Source: Bacteroidota bacterium (lineage in GTDB: Bacteria > Bacteroidota > Bacteroidia > Bacteroidales > JAAUTT01). From it: 64,000 nt of DNA. Shown here piece after piece: positions 18,113 through 27,400 of the stretch. Positions within the stretch are counted from its first letter, which is position 1. Each line of letters begins with the position of its first letter. Position numbers and translations under genes: made by a program. The notes beneath the pieces are model-generated. The model searched no databases. It saw nothing but the letters and a program-made list of their open reading frames with translations, and was not told the DNA's origin. Location of the stretch: the NCBI GenBank assembly GCA_030706405.1, contig JAUZOO010000004.1:124001-188000 (forward strand), written 5' to 3'.

Positions 18113-20230
18113 TTAATAAAAAATCGAACGTTTATCTTCAATGTTTGCCAGTTTGCGAAGTGCTGCATAGCAATCATACGAAGCCCTTGCCTGGAAGGTA
18201 TAATTCAGACGCATTTTAGAATCAGCATAACCTTTAACTGCCGGAGTCTGGGTTTCGCGGGTCACAAACACAACAAACACGCCGTTATTACCATCGATAG
18301 GTTCAGAAAGCTTATTTTTTGCATAATTGGTAGCATAAGCAATCAATTTGGGTTCAATACCAGCACTTGGCAAAGAGTAGCTTGAGAACGAAATGTCGTT
18401 AGCCATCTCAACCTGGGTATTAAGCTTTAATGCCAAATCCTGAATCGATGTAGCCCCGGTCTTGGCTTTATTGATGATTTCTGCCAATTTTTCGGCCTTT
18501 TTCTGACGACGAACAGCTACTTCAACTTCGTTTTTAACCTGTTCAAGCGAAGCTATTCCTTTTTCTCTAACCTCAGTAAGAGCAGCAACTACATAACGAT
18601 TTCCAAGATCGATAGGCTCAGAAATATCGGATTTTTTAGACTTATATGCCCATTTGATTAATTGGCGAGGTTGTTGTTCTATACCTGCAATTGTTTTATC
18701 GTTTTCGCCAAGAGAAGGAGCTACCTTCTTAACCAATTTTTGTTTGGCAATGGCAGCATTGAATTTGTCATAAGAACGATTTTCGCTGGCAAACTTCATT
18801 GAAGTAGCATAGATCTGCTGATATGTTTGAGAGCTGGCTTCAACTTTGCGTTCAATGATAGCCACTTTAACTTTTTTGCTTTCAGCACCTTTGTCTTCTA
18901 CCTGAAGAATATGGTATCCATACCGGGTTTCAACCACTTTAGTCTCACCCTTTTTACCTTCGAATGCTGCATCGTTAAAAGGTTTTACCATAGCACCATC
19001 CTGAAACCATCCTAAGTCTCCGCCTTTTACTGCGCTACCTTTGTCATCAGAATATTGATTGGCTAAAGCTGCAAAATCAGCACCTTTATCAATCAGGTTC
19101 TTTAAGCTATCTGCAATGCTTTTAGCTTTATCGGTATCGGCTTTGGCCTGACCTTTAGGAGCGATAAGGATGTGGCGTGCTTTTACTGAATCGGCGATGG
19201 TTACAACTTTATAAAGACGAGCCAGTTTGAAAGAACCATTTTCTAAATAAGGACCGTAAACGGTACCAACCGAAGCGTTAAACAAAGTGCTACCCAATGA
19301 ATCAGGCAATTGCGATTGTTTGTAATTTTTGTCAGCATAAGGAACGTCGGAATTGCTGTTTACAAATTGTTCTACTTCGGTAGCAGCAGCAAAGTCAGGT
19401 TTGATCTTGTTAATCCAGGTTGCTGCGGCAGCCTGATCTTCCTTAGAAGGAACAATATCGAAGGAAACATACTCAACATCTCTCGATGCGTTGGGAATTT
19501 CATAAAGGTACTTGTGCTCGCTGTAATAATTTTTAAGGTCTGCATCAGTTATTTTTACTGCATTATCGGGAATCGAGTTGTAACGTTGGGATACGTAGCT
19601 GAAATCAACTTTTTTCGAAGTTTCGTTGTAGTCATTTTTAGCAAGGAACGTAGGCGCAGACAAACCTTTACGTATCAACGTGTTGTATTTTGTATTAACG
19701 CGGTCGTTTTTGATTTCATTTTCAATATATAACCTGAATTTCATTTGGTCACCAGTAGGATTATCGTTGGTACCCTTCAGGAACTGCATCAATAAGGCTT
19801 TGTTAAATTCCCCGGTTTGAGGATTGGTAAAGATTTGGCGGACAATTTGGTGAGGATTAGCACCCTCCATTTGGTCAAAAAGTTCTTCGGGACTAACTGC
19901 AAGACCAAGTTTATCAAATTCCTTAGTCATTACATATTCATTAACAAGTTGTTGCCAAGCTTGTTCACGAATGTTATCAGTCATGGTTTCGTCAAGGTTG
20001 CTTTGACCAGAATTCATTTTATAAATCTCAGTCAAGTCATTTATCTTTTGTTCGAGGAGTTGCACCGGAATCGATTTGCCGGCAATTTTTGCAACGTCGT
20101 TTTTACCCCCGGTAAACAAAGATTTTCGCGAATCAAGTAAGTCTCCCAAAATAAAAGCAAGAAGTGCCAAACCAATTACGCCGGCGATTAAAACTCCTGC
20201 TTTATTTCTAATTTTCTCTAATGTTGCCAT
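18113..20230 (-). CDS. ppiD: Periplasmic peptidylprolyl isomerase, PpiD/SurA type
   Basis: A 705-residue foldase anchored in the inner membrane. A short cytosolic N-terminus (MATLEKIRNKAG) precedes one transmembrane helix (about residues 12-30), then a SurA_N-like chaperone region (VNEYVMTKEFDKLGLAVSPEELFDQM). A parvulin PPIC domain lies near residues 345-450 (ARHILIAPKG, GADFAALANQYSDDKGSAVKGGDLGWF, VETRYGYHILQV). A second, more diverged parvulin-like region follows. It would help fold proteins leaving the Sec channel, including outer-membrane barrels. The gene order coaX, lptC, small membrane protein, ppiD on one strand places it in an envelope-biogenesis group. Confidence 0.88.
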   Translation of the reverse strand: MATLEKIRNKAGVLIAGVIGLALLAFILGDLLDSRKSLFTGGKNDVAKIAGKSIPVQLLEQKINDLTEIYKMNSGQSNLDETMTDNIREQAWQQLVNEYVMTKEFDKLGLAVSPEELFDQMEGANPHQIVRQIFTNPQTGEFNKALLMQFLKGTNDNPTGDQMKFRLYIENEIKNDRVNTKYNTLIRKGLSAPTFLAKNDYNETSKKVDFSYVSQRYNSIPDNAVKITDADLKNYYSEHKYLYEIPNASRDVEYVSFDIVPSKEDQAAAATWINKIKPDFAAATEVEQFVNSNSDVPYADKNYKQSQLPDSLGSTLFNASVGTVYGPYLENGSFKLARLYKVVTIADSVKARHILIAPKGQAKADTDKAKSIADSLKNLIDKGADFAALANQYSDDKGSAVKGGDLGWFQDGAMVKPFNDAAFEGKKGETKVVETRYGYHILQVEDKGAESKKVKVAIIERKVEASSQTYQQIYATSMKFASENRSYDKFNAAIAKQKLVKKVAPSLGENDKTIAGIEQQPRQLIKWAYKSKKSDISEPIDLGNRYVVAALTEVREKGIASLEQVKNEVEVAVRRQKKAEKLAEIINKAKTGATSIQDLALKLNTQVEMANDISFSSYSLPSAGIEPKLIAYATNYAKNKLSEPIDGNNGVFVVFVTRETQTPAVKGYADSKMRLNYTFQARASYDCYAALRKLANIEDKRSIFY

Positions 20231-20373
20231 CGATAATATTACTTTAAAAATTTAAAGCTACGAATATAAGAATTAAAACTATTTGTTTACCTAACGTAAT
20301 TTTTTTTTGGATAAAACAGCTTCTTTAATGAGGAAGTGTCGTTATGGATTTGCCGGAAAATCTGGTTTTAGGA

Positions 20374-20562
20374 CTATTTGTTTTTTAACCTAAGGTTTCG
20401 GCGCACGATGTACACCAATAACGCCATAATAAAAATAAGGTATAGCCCAATACTTTTATTAAGCCCTTTGGTCAGTGTACTATGGAGTGAAAGAGCTGCA
20501 GTTAATATGGCGATTACTAACCATATTATTTCGAGAATATATGCCGGACGGTTATTGCGCAT
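20374..20562 (-). CDS. Small two-helix membrane protein of unknown function
   Basis: A 62-residue protein with two hydrophobic segments (about 9-26 and 38-53) and a basic C-terminus (VRRNLRLKNK), so the C-terminus is probably cytosolic. Its start overlaps the end of lptC by 11 bp, which suggests translational coupling and supports that it is a real gene. It lies between lptC and ppiD. I do not recognise a named family. Confidence 0.6.
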   Translation of the reverse strand: MRNNRPAYILEIIWLVIAILTAALSLHSTLTKGLNKSIGLYLIFIMALLVYIVRRNLRLKNK

Positions 20563-21112
20563 TTTTAACCCTTACTGTGCCGACGGCTCCGGTGAGCCTC
20601 CATTGCGTAAAATCTTCTTTAGCTTCCATACCTCCGCCGGAATGTTGATTTCCATCAGGAGTTGAAATGCGGCAATATTTATGAGTATAAATAACTTGTT
20701 TGCCTTGATCCCAAAAGAGCTGTTCGGTATTTAACCTTTCGCCTTTAATATTGGTAACCACCACGTTATTACGAGCCTCGCAAAGACGGGTCATTTGGTG
20801 ATAAATTGCATATTTAGCAGTAACCTCGGCGCTTACACGCATTTGGTTATCGTAGAAAAAAACGTGCAATCCGTTGGGAAATTCGACATATGGCTGCTGC
20901 TGCGTGGTAAAGTAGTTTATTTGGCTGGCAACAATTTTACCTCGTACCTTGGCCGAGTCGCTATAAATAATTTCGGAGTTAGTAGCCACAACATCAGCCA
21001 TTTTTTCGGGGTTGGCCAACGAATTAACTACTTCGAGGCTATTTTCGCACGAAAAGAGTACTAACGTAAGAGCGAATATTATAGCGCTAAAACTTATGTT
21101 TCGAAACTTCAT
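20552..21112 (-). CDS. lptC: LPS export periplasmic protein LptC
   Basis: LptC carries lipopolysaccharide from the LptBFG transporter to LptA. I choose the ATG at 21112, giving a 186-residue protein with a lipoprotein signal (ALTLVLFSCE; the Cys is about residue 22); a longer reading from 21133 adds seven residues. The body has the LptC beta-jelly-roll pattern: ATNSEIIYSDSAKVRGKIVA, YVEFPNGLHVFFYD, ARNNVVVTNIKGERLNTEQLFWDQ. The lipoprotein form is usual in Bacteroidota. It overlaps the small membrane-protein gene downstream and follows coaX by 53 bp. Confidence 0.85.
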   Translation of the reverse strand: MKFRNISFSAIIFALTLVLFSCENSLEVVNSLANPEKMADVVATNSEIIYSDSAKVRGKIVASQINYFTTQQQPYVEFPNGLHVFFYDNQMRVSAEVTAKYAIYHQMTRLCEARNNVVVTNIKGERLNTEQLFWDQGKQVIYTHKYCRISTPDGNQHSGGGMEAKEDFTQWRLTGAVGTVRVKNAQ

Positions 21113-21165
21113 AAATTTATTTTTAATAACCATCGGCGTTCGAATTAATCTCCAAACCCAGAGTC

Positions 21166-21888
21166 TTATGTATTGTGAATGAGGATTCTATTTAAACCAA
21201 TCATTACCAGATTTGAAACCACAAAGATTGTACTTTTTAGGTTCTTATCAAAGAAGTTTGCATCACCTCCGGTGAAAACCACTTTTAAACCGGGAAACTG
21301 AGCCTTATAAAGATCGATAAATCCATCCGCTTCGCAAAGAATGCCTTGCTGAACGCCGGTCTGTATAGCTTCATTCGTATTTTTCCCGAACGGGGGAATA
21401 TCTTTTCGGGGTTCAAGCAGCGGGAGCCGGCTGGTAAAGTGATTTAGCGCTTTAAATCTCATCTGAAGACCAGGGGCAATGTTTCCGCCAAGATATTGGC
21501 CTTTTACTGTAATAATATCGTAAGTTATGGCAGTTCCCGCGTCGATAACCAATAAATCATCATCAGGAAAAAGAAAATGGGCACCAACAACTGCAGCAAT
21601 ACGGTCTTTACCAAGGCTTTCTTTGGTTTCATACAGATTTTCGATCGGGAGCGGGGTTGTGTGGTCTAAAACAATAAAAGTATTTAAACTGCGAAGTAAC
21701 GCAAGTAAATTTTCGGGGATCGCAGCTACATTCGAAAGAATTGCGGCATCGACATTAAACCGTGTAATTAACCGCGAAAGTTCGTCGGTATTCTGAGCAT
21801 CCACAGGGTGAAAGTCGATAAGTTTATTGTCATGAAAAACCGCAGCTTTAATAAGCGTATTGCCTATGTCGATGCAAAGCGTTGCCAT
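21166..21888 (-). CDS. coaX: Type III pantothenate kinase
   Basis: A 240-residue cytoplasmic enzyme that phosphorylates pantothenate, the first step of coenzyme A synthesis. It has the ASKHA-fold signatures: DIGNTLIKAAVF at residues 6-17 (phosphate 1 loop), GKDRIAAVVGAHF near 94-106, and DAGTAITYD near 116-124 (phosphate 2 loop). GGNIAPGLQMRFKALNHFTSRLP is the conserved dimer/pantothenate region. The length is normal for CoaX. It is divergent from tatD and first of the coaX-lptC group. Confidence 0.92.
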   Translation of the reverse strand: MATLCIDIGNTLIKAAVFHDNKLIDFHPVDAQNTDELSRLITRFNVDAAILSNVAAIPENLLALLRSLNTFIVLDHTTPLPIENLYETKESLGKDRIAAVVGAHFLFPDDDLLVIDAGTAITYDIITVKGQYLGGNIAPGLQMRFKALNHFTSRLPLLEPRKDIPPFGKNTNEAIQTGVQQGILCEADGFIDLYKAQFPGLKVVFTGGDANFFDKNLKSTIFVVSNLVMIGLNRILIHNT

Positions 21889-21911
21889 CGTATATATTTT
21901 GAAATTTAAGA

Positions 21912-21919
21912 CAAAGGTA
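21912..21919 (-). promoter_or_regulatory. Candidate -7 element for coaX
   Basis: On the minus strand this reads TACCTTTG, matching TAnnTTTG, 24 nt before the coaX ATG. The -33 region is weak, so this is tentative. Confidence 0.4.
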
Positions 21920-21946
21920 CAGAATCGAAAAGATAAATCCAGAAAT

Positions 21947-21962
21947 ACTAACCATGGTTAGT
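21947..21962. promoter_or_regulatory. Perfect 16-bp palindrome in coaX-tatD divergent region
   Basis: actaaccatggttagt is an exact palindrome without a loop, the form expected for a dimeric regulator's binding site rather than an RNA hairpin. It lies 28 bp upstream of the candidate coaX -7 element. No regulator gene is adjacent. Confidence 0.4.
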
Positions 21963-22114
21963 CGTTTAAAAAAATAAGCTCATTTTTGACAATCCCCTTA
22001 ATTTAACGATATATTCTCAAAAAACTATCTCATAAATAAAAATATTCATTTAAAACCATACAATATAATGACATTTACTTATTTTTATGGGGGTATCCTA
22101 AAAAACAGAATAAA

Positions 22115-22147
22115 TTTCGAACGTCTCACGGATTTTATTTAAGTTTG
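22115..22147 (+). promoter_or_regulatory. Candidate promoter of tatD-asparaginase operon
   Basis: TAAGTTTG at 22140-22147 fits the -7 consensus TAnnTTTG, with a TTTC at 22115-22118 about 21 nt upstream as a weak -33. Transcription would start near 22154, giving a 5' UTR of about 13 nt. Confidence 0.45.
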
Positions 22148-22166
22148 CGAAGAAAACTACGAATCA

Positions 22167-22940
22167 ATGGAGTTTATTGACACGCATACGCATTTATTCC
22201 TGTCTGATTTTGAAGAAGACTGTTCGGTTGTTATTGCCAGAGCTATAGCAGCCGGAGTATCCCCAATGCTCCTTCCTAATATCGACAAAGAAACCATAGC
22301 GCCAATGCTGGCTATGTGCAATAGCTTTCCGGCAAATTGCTTTCCAATGATGGGACTTCATCCAACATCTGTAAAGGAAGATTATAAAGAACAGTTAGAG
22401 ATTATCGAATCGCAATTACAAAAACACAAATTTGTTGCTGTGGGAGAGGTTGGTATTGACCTATATTGGGACAAGACTTTTTTTCAGCAGCAATGTGAAG
22501 CTTTTGCTTATCAAATAGAGCTGGCCCGTAAGTTTTCGTTACCTTTAGTTATTCATTGCCGCGAATCGTTTGATGAGATACTCGACGTTTTGCGCGCTAA
22601 TAAGAATAATACACTGTATTCCGGAGTTTTTCACAGCTTTTCCGGGACCATTGAACAAGCATGTGAAGTTATCCAGATGGGCTTTAAAATAGGTATTAAT
22701 GGAACAATAACCTTTAAGAATTCAAAACTTGGAGACGTGGTTCGCGAACTCGACATGGAACATCTGTTGCTCGAAACCGATTCGCCATTCCTTACGCCTG
22801 TTCCTAAACGCGGACAACGAAATGAGAGTTCTTATATTCAATATGTTGCTCAAAAAATAGCAGACGTTAAAGAAGTGTCGTTAGAGGAGGTAGCTCGAGT
22901 TACTACGTCTAATGCCAAATCATTATTTAACTTGGATTAA
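22167..22940 (+). CDS. tatD: TatD-family metal-dependent hydrolase (DNase)
   Basis: A 257-residue TIM-barrel hydrolase of the amidohydrolase superfamily. Metal ligands are visible in order: FIDTHTHLF (H7 and H9), GEVGIDLYWD near 92-101, VIHCRESFDEIL near 130, GVFHSFSGT near 153, and ETDSPFLTPVP near 206. Family members act as metal-dependent DNases or related phosphoesterases; the cellular role in Bacteroidota is not defined. The stop codon is one base before the asparaginase start, so the two are co-transcribed. Confidence 0.9.
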   Translation: MEFIDTHTHLFLSDFEEDCSVVIARAIAAGVSPMLLPNIDKETIAPMLAMCNSFPANCFPMMGLHPTSVKEDYKEQLEIIESQLQKHKFVAVGEVGIDLYWDKTFFQQQCEAFAYQIELARKFSLPLVIHCRESFDEILDVLRANKNNTLYSGVFHSFSGTIEQACEVIQMGFKIGINGTITFKNSKLGDVVRELDMEHLLLETDSPFLTPVPKRGQRNESSYIQYVAQKIADVKEVSLEEVARVTTSNAKSLFNLD

Positions 22941-22941
22941 T

Positions 22942-23982
22942 ATGAAACGGGAGAAGCGGTCATCGGTTCTTATTATTTATACGGGAGGAACTATCGGGAT
23001 GGTGCAAAACTCCAGCACACGCTCCTTTGAACCTTTTAACTTTAGTCAAATTGAAGCGAAAGTGCCCGAATTAAAACGCTTAGACTGTAAGGTAAGCACT
23101 GTACAGTTTGATCCACCGCTTGACTCTTCCGACATCTCCCCAGCCGACTGGGTGCGTATGGCCGAAATTATTGGCGAGAATTATGAAAAGTATAATGGAT
23201 TTGTAGTCCTGCACGGCACCGACACCATGGCATATTCTGCTTCGGCATTGAGCTTTATGCTCGAGAATCTTCATAAACCTGTTATTTTTACCGGAGCCCA
23301 ACTTCCTATCGGCACCCGCCGTTCGGACGGGCGCGAAAATCTGCTAACAGCTATTGAAATAGCTTCGGCAGAACAGAACCATGAGCCGGTTGTCCCTGAA
23401 GTCTGTGTTTATTTCGAAAATCGGCTATATCGGGGTAACCGGGCAACCAAACACAGCGCAGAATATTTTAATGCATTTCAGGCATTCAACTACCCCACTC
23501 TAGCTCAGGTGGGAGTGCATATTAAATTTAACTTTGCAACCATTAACTATGTACCGCTTACCAAACCGTTTCGTATACACACCAAGCTCGACGACAGCAT
23601 AACCATTTTAAAGATTTTTCCGGGGATTACCAGAGAAGTGGTTGCGTCCATACTGCAAACACCCAATATTAAAGCGGTAATCCTTGAATCGTTTGGAGCT
23701 GGAAATGCACCTAACCAACCGTGGTTTACCGAAGAAATTCAAGCTATAATAAAAAAAGGGGTAATTGTACTCAATGTTAGTCAGTGCAATGCCGGGAGTG
23801 TTGAGATGGGACGTTACAAAACCAGTGAAGCACTTCTTAAAGCTGGAGTTATAAGCGGTTACGACATAACTACCGAAGCAGCGCTTGCTAAATTAATGTT
23901 TCTCCTAGGTAAAGGAATAAGTCACGAAGCTTTAATTTCGGAGTTAAACCGGTCAATTAGCGGAGAAATTACGTTGTCGTAG
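22942..23982 (+). CDS. ansA: Type I (cytoplasmic) L-asparaginase
   Basis: It hydrolyses L-asparagine to aspartate and ammonia. With the start at ATG 22942 the protein is 346 residues; the reading could extend to 22912 inside tatD, but 22942 lies one base after the tatD stop and places the catalytic motif at the usual distance. The first catalytic Thr lies in IIYTGGTIGM (about residue 14), and the second motif is VLHGTDTMAYSASAL. It has no signal peptide, consistent with the cytoplasmic type I enzyme. Confidence 0.88.
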   Translation: MKREKRSSVLIIYTGGTIGMVQNSSTRSFEPFNFSQIEAKVPELKRLDCKVSTVQFDPPLDSSDISPADWVRMAEIIGENYEKYNGFVVLHGTDTMAYSASALSFMLENLHKPVIFTGAQLPIGTRRSDGRENLLTAIEIASAEQNHEPVVPEVCVYFENRLYRGNRATKHSAEYFNAFQAFNYPTLAQVGVHIKFNFATINYVPLTKPFRIHTKLDDSITILKIFPGITREVVASILQTPNIKAVILESFGAGNAPNQPWFTEEIQAIIKKGVIVLNVSQCNAGSVEMGRYKTSEALLKAGVISGYDITTEAALAKLMFLLGKGISHEALISELNRSISGEITLS

Positions 23983-24011
23983 TTGTGGTTATCAAAAAAA
24001 GTTGTATTTTG
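23983..24011 (+). promoter_or_regulatory. Candidate promoter for tRNA-Ser
   Basis: A TTG at 23983-23985 and TATTTTG at 24005-24011 are 19 nt apart, close to the Bacteroidota consensus with one base missing in the -7 box. A start near 24018 would give a roughly 90-nt leader before the tRNA. Confidence 0.3.
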
Positions 24012-24106
24012 CGACCGCTTTAAAACAAGCATTTATTTATTGGTTAATATTGATTGCTAATATGTTAGCAACTAACAAGCTTACACAATAATTAAAATAA
24101 AATTCT

Positions 24107-24194
24107 GGAGAGTTGGCCGAGTGGTCGAAGGCGCACGCCTGGAAAGTGTGTAAGCTCCAAAAGGGCTTCTAGGGTTCGAATCCCTAACTCTCCG
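24107..24194 (+). tRNA. tRNA-Ser (anticodon GGA)
   Basis: An 88-nt class II tRNA. The acceptor stem ggagagt pairs with actctcc, the anticodon stem cacgc/gtgtg holds the loop CTGGAAA with anticodon GGA (reads UCC/UCU), and a long variable arm and T-loop gggttcgaatccc follow. The discriminator is G, as serine tRNAs need. CCA is not encoded. Confidence 0.96.
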
Positions 24195-24213
24195 CGAAAA
24201 CGCAATCAATGTG

Positions 24214-24257
24214 AATAAGAAAGCCTGTAAATCATATAATTTACAGGCTTTCTTATT
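24214..24257 (+). terminator. Terminator after tRNA-Ser
   Basis: A perfect 19-bp stem (24214-24232 with 24239-24257) and 6-nt loop, followed by Ts, 19 nt after the tRNA end. Confidence 0.85.
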
Positions 24258-24375
24258 TTTACCCCTCAGCAAAAAAACTATAATAGGTGCGTTTTTTTGC
24301 ATTACCAGAACGATGGAGCCCGAATTTACACCTAGGAAAAAGAACAAACCCAGCCACAAGCTTTATTTTTTTACA

Positions 24376-24426
24376 CATTCAAGCATAGCAATACCATCAA
24401 GATCATAGTATTGTTATGCTTGAATG
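24376..24426. repeat. Inverted repeat at the 3' end of the hybrid sensor gene
   Basis: 19-nt arms (24376-24394 and 24408-24426) with one G.T-type mismatch and a 13-nt loop, 17 nt beyond the stop of the minus-strand regulator. There is no U-run on the minus side, so it may act as an mRNA end or weak terminator. Confidence 0.5.
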
Positions 24427-24442
24427 TTAACTTTTTAAAGAT

Positions 24443-27400
24443 TTACACTTTCCCATCTTCTTGAAGATTTCCTTTATCCATATTCTTTAATGTATATTCA
24501 GTTGGTGACATTTTAAAATAATTTGTGAAACAAGCCGTGAAATAAGATGGAGAACTAAATCCAACTTCGTAACAAATCTCTGAAACCGTGAGTTTTTTTT
24601 GCGGAAGCAATTGCGCTGCGTGTTTTAATCTTATATTCCGGATAAATTCACTCGATGACTGGTTTAATAAGGCTTTTAATTTACGGTGTAAATTACCCCG
24701 GCTCATCCCAATATCTTTACTGAGCATATCTCCGTTATAGTCAGGATTAGAAAGATTCTCCGTGATAAGATTCATCGCCTTTTGCAAAAACTGTTCATCA
24801 GGAGAGGTTGCGACAATTTCCTTTACTTCAAAATTGATACTTTTGCTGAATTTTTGTTTCAAATGCTCGCGCAGTTCAATCAGTTTAGCGATTCTAACTT
24901 TGAGATGGTGAGGATTAAATGGCTTTGGAATATAGGAATCAGCCCCATTTTCGAGTCCTACAATCCGGTTTTCGATTGACGATTTGGCGGTAAGTAAAAT
25001 TATAGGAATATGCGATGTCGCCAGATCGCTCTTCAACTGCTTACACATTTCGACACCATCCAACTCTGGCATCATAACGTCGCTAATAATCAGATCAGGT
25101 TGAACGTCAATCGCTTTCCGAATGCCTTCCAGCCCATCAGACGCTTCTACAACATTATATACATCAACAAGTTCCTGACTAATATAATGTCTGATATCAA
25201 AATCGTCCTCAACAACTAAGATAGAATATTTATGCTCAGTCGTTTTAAGAGAAGGTAGTTCGGGTACAGGTATTTCACTCTCAACAGAACTCAACGGATA
25301 AGCCAACGCTTCCTTATAATCGGTATTTTCTGAAATTTCTTTCCTGGAATAACTACTTTTATTCCGAGGCAGCTGTATGATAAACTTAGAACCCTGTCCA
25401 AGAACGCTCTCCGCCTGAATAGTTCCGTGATGAAGCTCAATAAGCGCTTGTGAAAGATGCAGGCCGATTCCACTTCCTTTTTGCAGCGAGCTATCCGAAT
25501 TGGAAGCCTGATAAAATCGGCCAAATATTTTTTTCAATTCGTTGGCAGCGATGCCCCGACCGGTATCAGAAACTACTATTTCAAAAGCTTCCCGCATCTC
25601 TGCCGATTCAATGGCTTTTATCTCAATCGTAATTGTTCCTTTTTCGGGCGTGTACTTGTAGGCATTTGATAGAAGGTTGAACAATATCTTATCGAGAAAT
25701 TCAGGATCGAACCAAGCCATAAATTCCGGCTGACTATGCTCAAACCTGAGTACAATATTTTTCTGATGAGAAAGTTCTTCAAACGAGAATACAATTTCGC
25801 TTATAAAGATAACCAGATCAATATGCTGCACCTTAAGATGCATCTGTCCGCGCTCGGTCTTGCGCAAATCCAACAGCTGATTTACAAGCCTGAGCAACCG
25901 ATTGGCATTACGGAACATCATATTAAATTGCTGCTTTTTCCCAAAGTCGGTTTCCTGATGTATAATTTTTTCAAGTGGTCCGATAATGAGCGTCAGCGGG
26001 GTGCGGAATTCATGGGATATATTGGTAAAAAACTGTAGCTTAGATTGATTTAACTCTTCAGCCTTCTGTCGTTCAAGGCGCTCCATCCGAAGTCGGTTTA
26101 TAGACCGCATCCTAAAGGTATAAATCTGCAAAGTGCCATAGAGTGCTGCCAAAAAGATAAGAAAATATATGGTTTTTGCCCACCACGTCTGCCAAAAGGC
26201 AGGAAGCACCACAACCTCTATACTTGCACTCTTACTCGACCATGTACCATCCTGATTAGTTGCTTTTACCCTGAACATATATTTGCCGGGTTTAAGGTTT
26301 CGGTATGTGGCAGAGTGCTTGTTCCCAACATTATTCCAATTGTTTTCTGCACCTTCAAGGATGTAACTATATTGGCTTTTTTCGGAGAAACCAAAGTTTA
26401 AAGCCACAAAATCGAATGTAAAAATTGACTGGTTATGCCGTAGCTCTATGCGTTTGGTTATACTGATGCTTTTTTTAAGGGGACTATCTTTATACTTTTC
26501 GCTGTAAATAGGGACAGGTTGGTTAAATAGGAGAAAATTGGTAAACAGTATTTCCGGTTCAAATTTAGTTTTTGTTATTCGCTCGGGAGTAAACACATTC
26601 AAACCGTGGGTACCGCCAAAAAACATATCACCGTTACTGCTTAAAAATGCTGATCCTGCAAGATATTGGCCGGGTTGCAGTCCATCGTTCAAATCATAAT
26701 TTTCAAAGGTTTTTTTAGCATAATCAAATTTTGAGACGCCCCGGTTGGTGCTAATCCATAAATTACCGGCTTTGTCTTCGAGAATAGCCAGCGCATTGTT
26801 ATTAATGAGCCCATCTTGTTCTGTAAAAGAAGTAAACGTTTCCGATTCGGGATGAAAAAGGCTTATGCCCTCTGTTGTGCCAATCCACAGCCGGCCTTTA
26901 TTGTCGATATGCAGGGCCTGAATGGTATTCCCGATGATGCTTCCAGATTTAGTTTCATCATGCCGATAGGTTTTAAATTCGTTACGCTGTTCATTAAACC
27001 TGTTGAGCCCCTCGCCATAGCTACCTACCCACAACATTCCATGCTTATCCTGAACAATTGTTCGTATAGCGTCGTAACTGATGCCCGAATTTTTCGTTGT
27101 ATATACATTGAATTTTCCGGTCTTTTTATCATAACTGCAAAGTCCGCCGGCATCGGTTCCAAACCATATTTTTTTATCCCTGGTTTCATATATAGAACGG
27201 ACATTATTAATGCTTATCCCGCTTTTTTGATCCTGCAGGTAACGAGTAACCTTATATGTATGTGGATTAATACAGTTTACACCACCCTGAAACGTTCCAA
27301 ACCAAAGCAACCCTTCGCTGTCACACAAAGCTGAAAGCACGGCATTGTCACTAAGTCCGGTGCGAGTGTTTATTTCTTTTAACTTTGTAAAGTTACGATC

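Noticed and set aside
24081-24359. Minus-strand open frame of 92 residues
   Set aside because: It runs across the tRNA-Ser gene and its terminator and has no protein-like features.
24376-24426. Inverted repeat considered as an intrinsic terminator of the hybrid sensor gene
   Set aside because: On the minus strand the stem is followed by As rather than Ts, so I list it only as a repeat.
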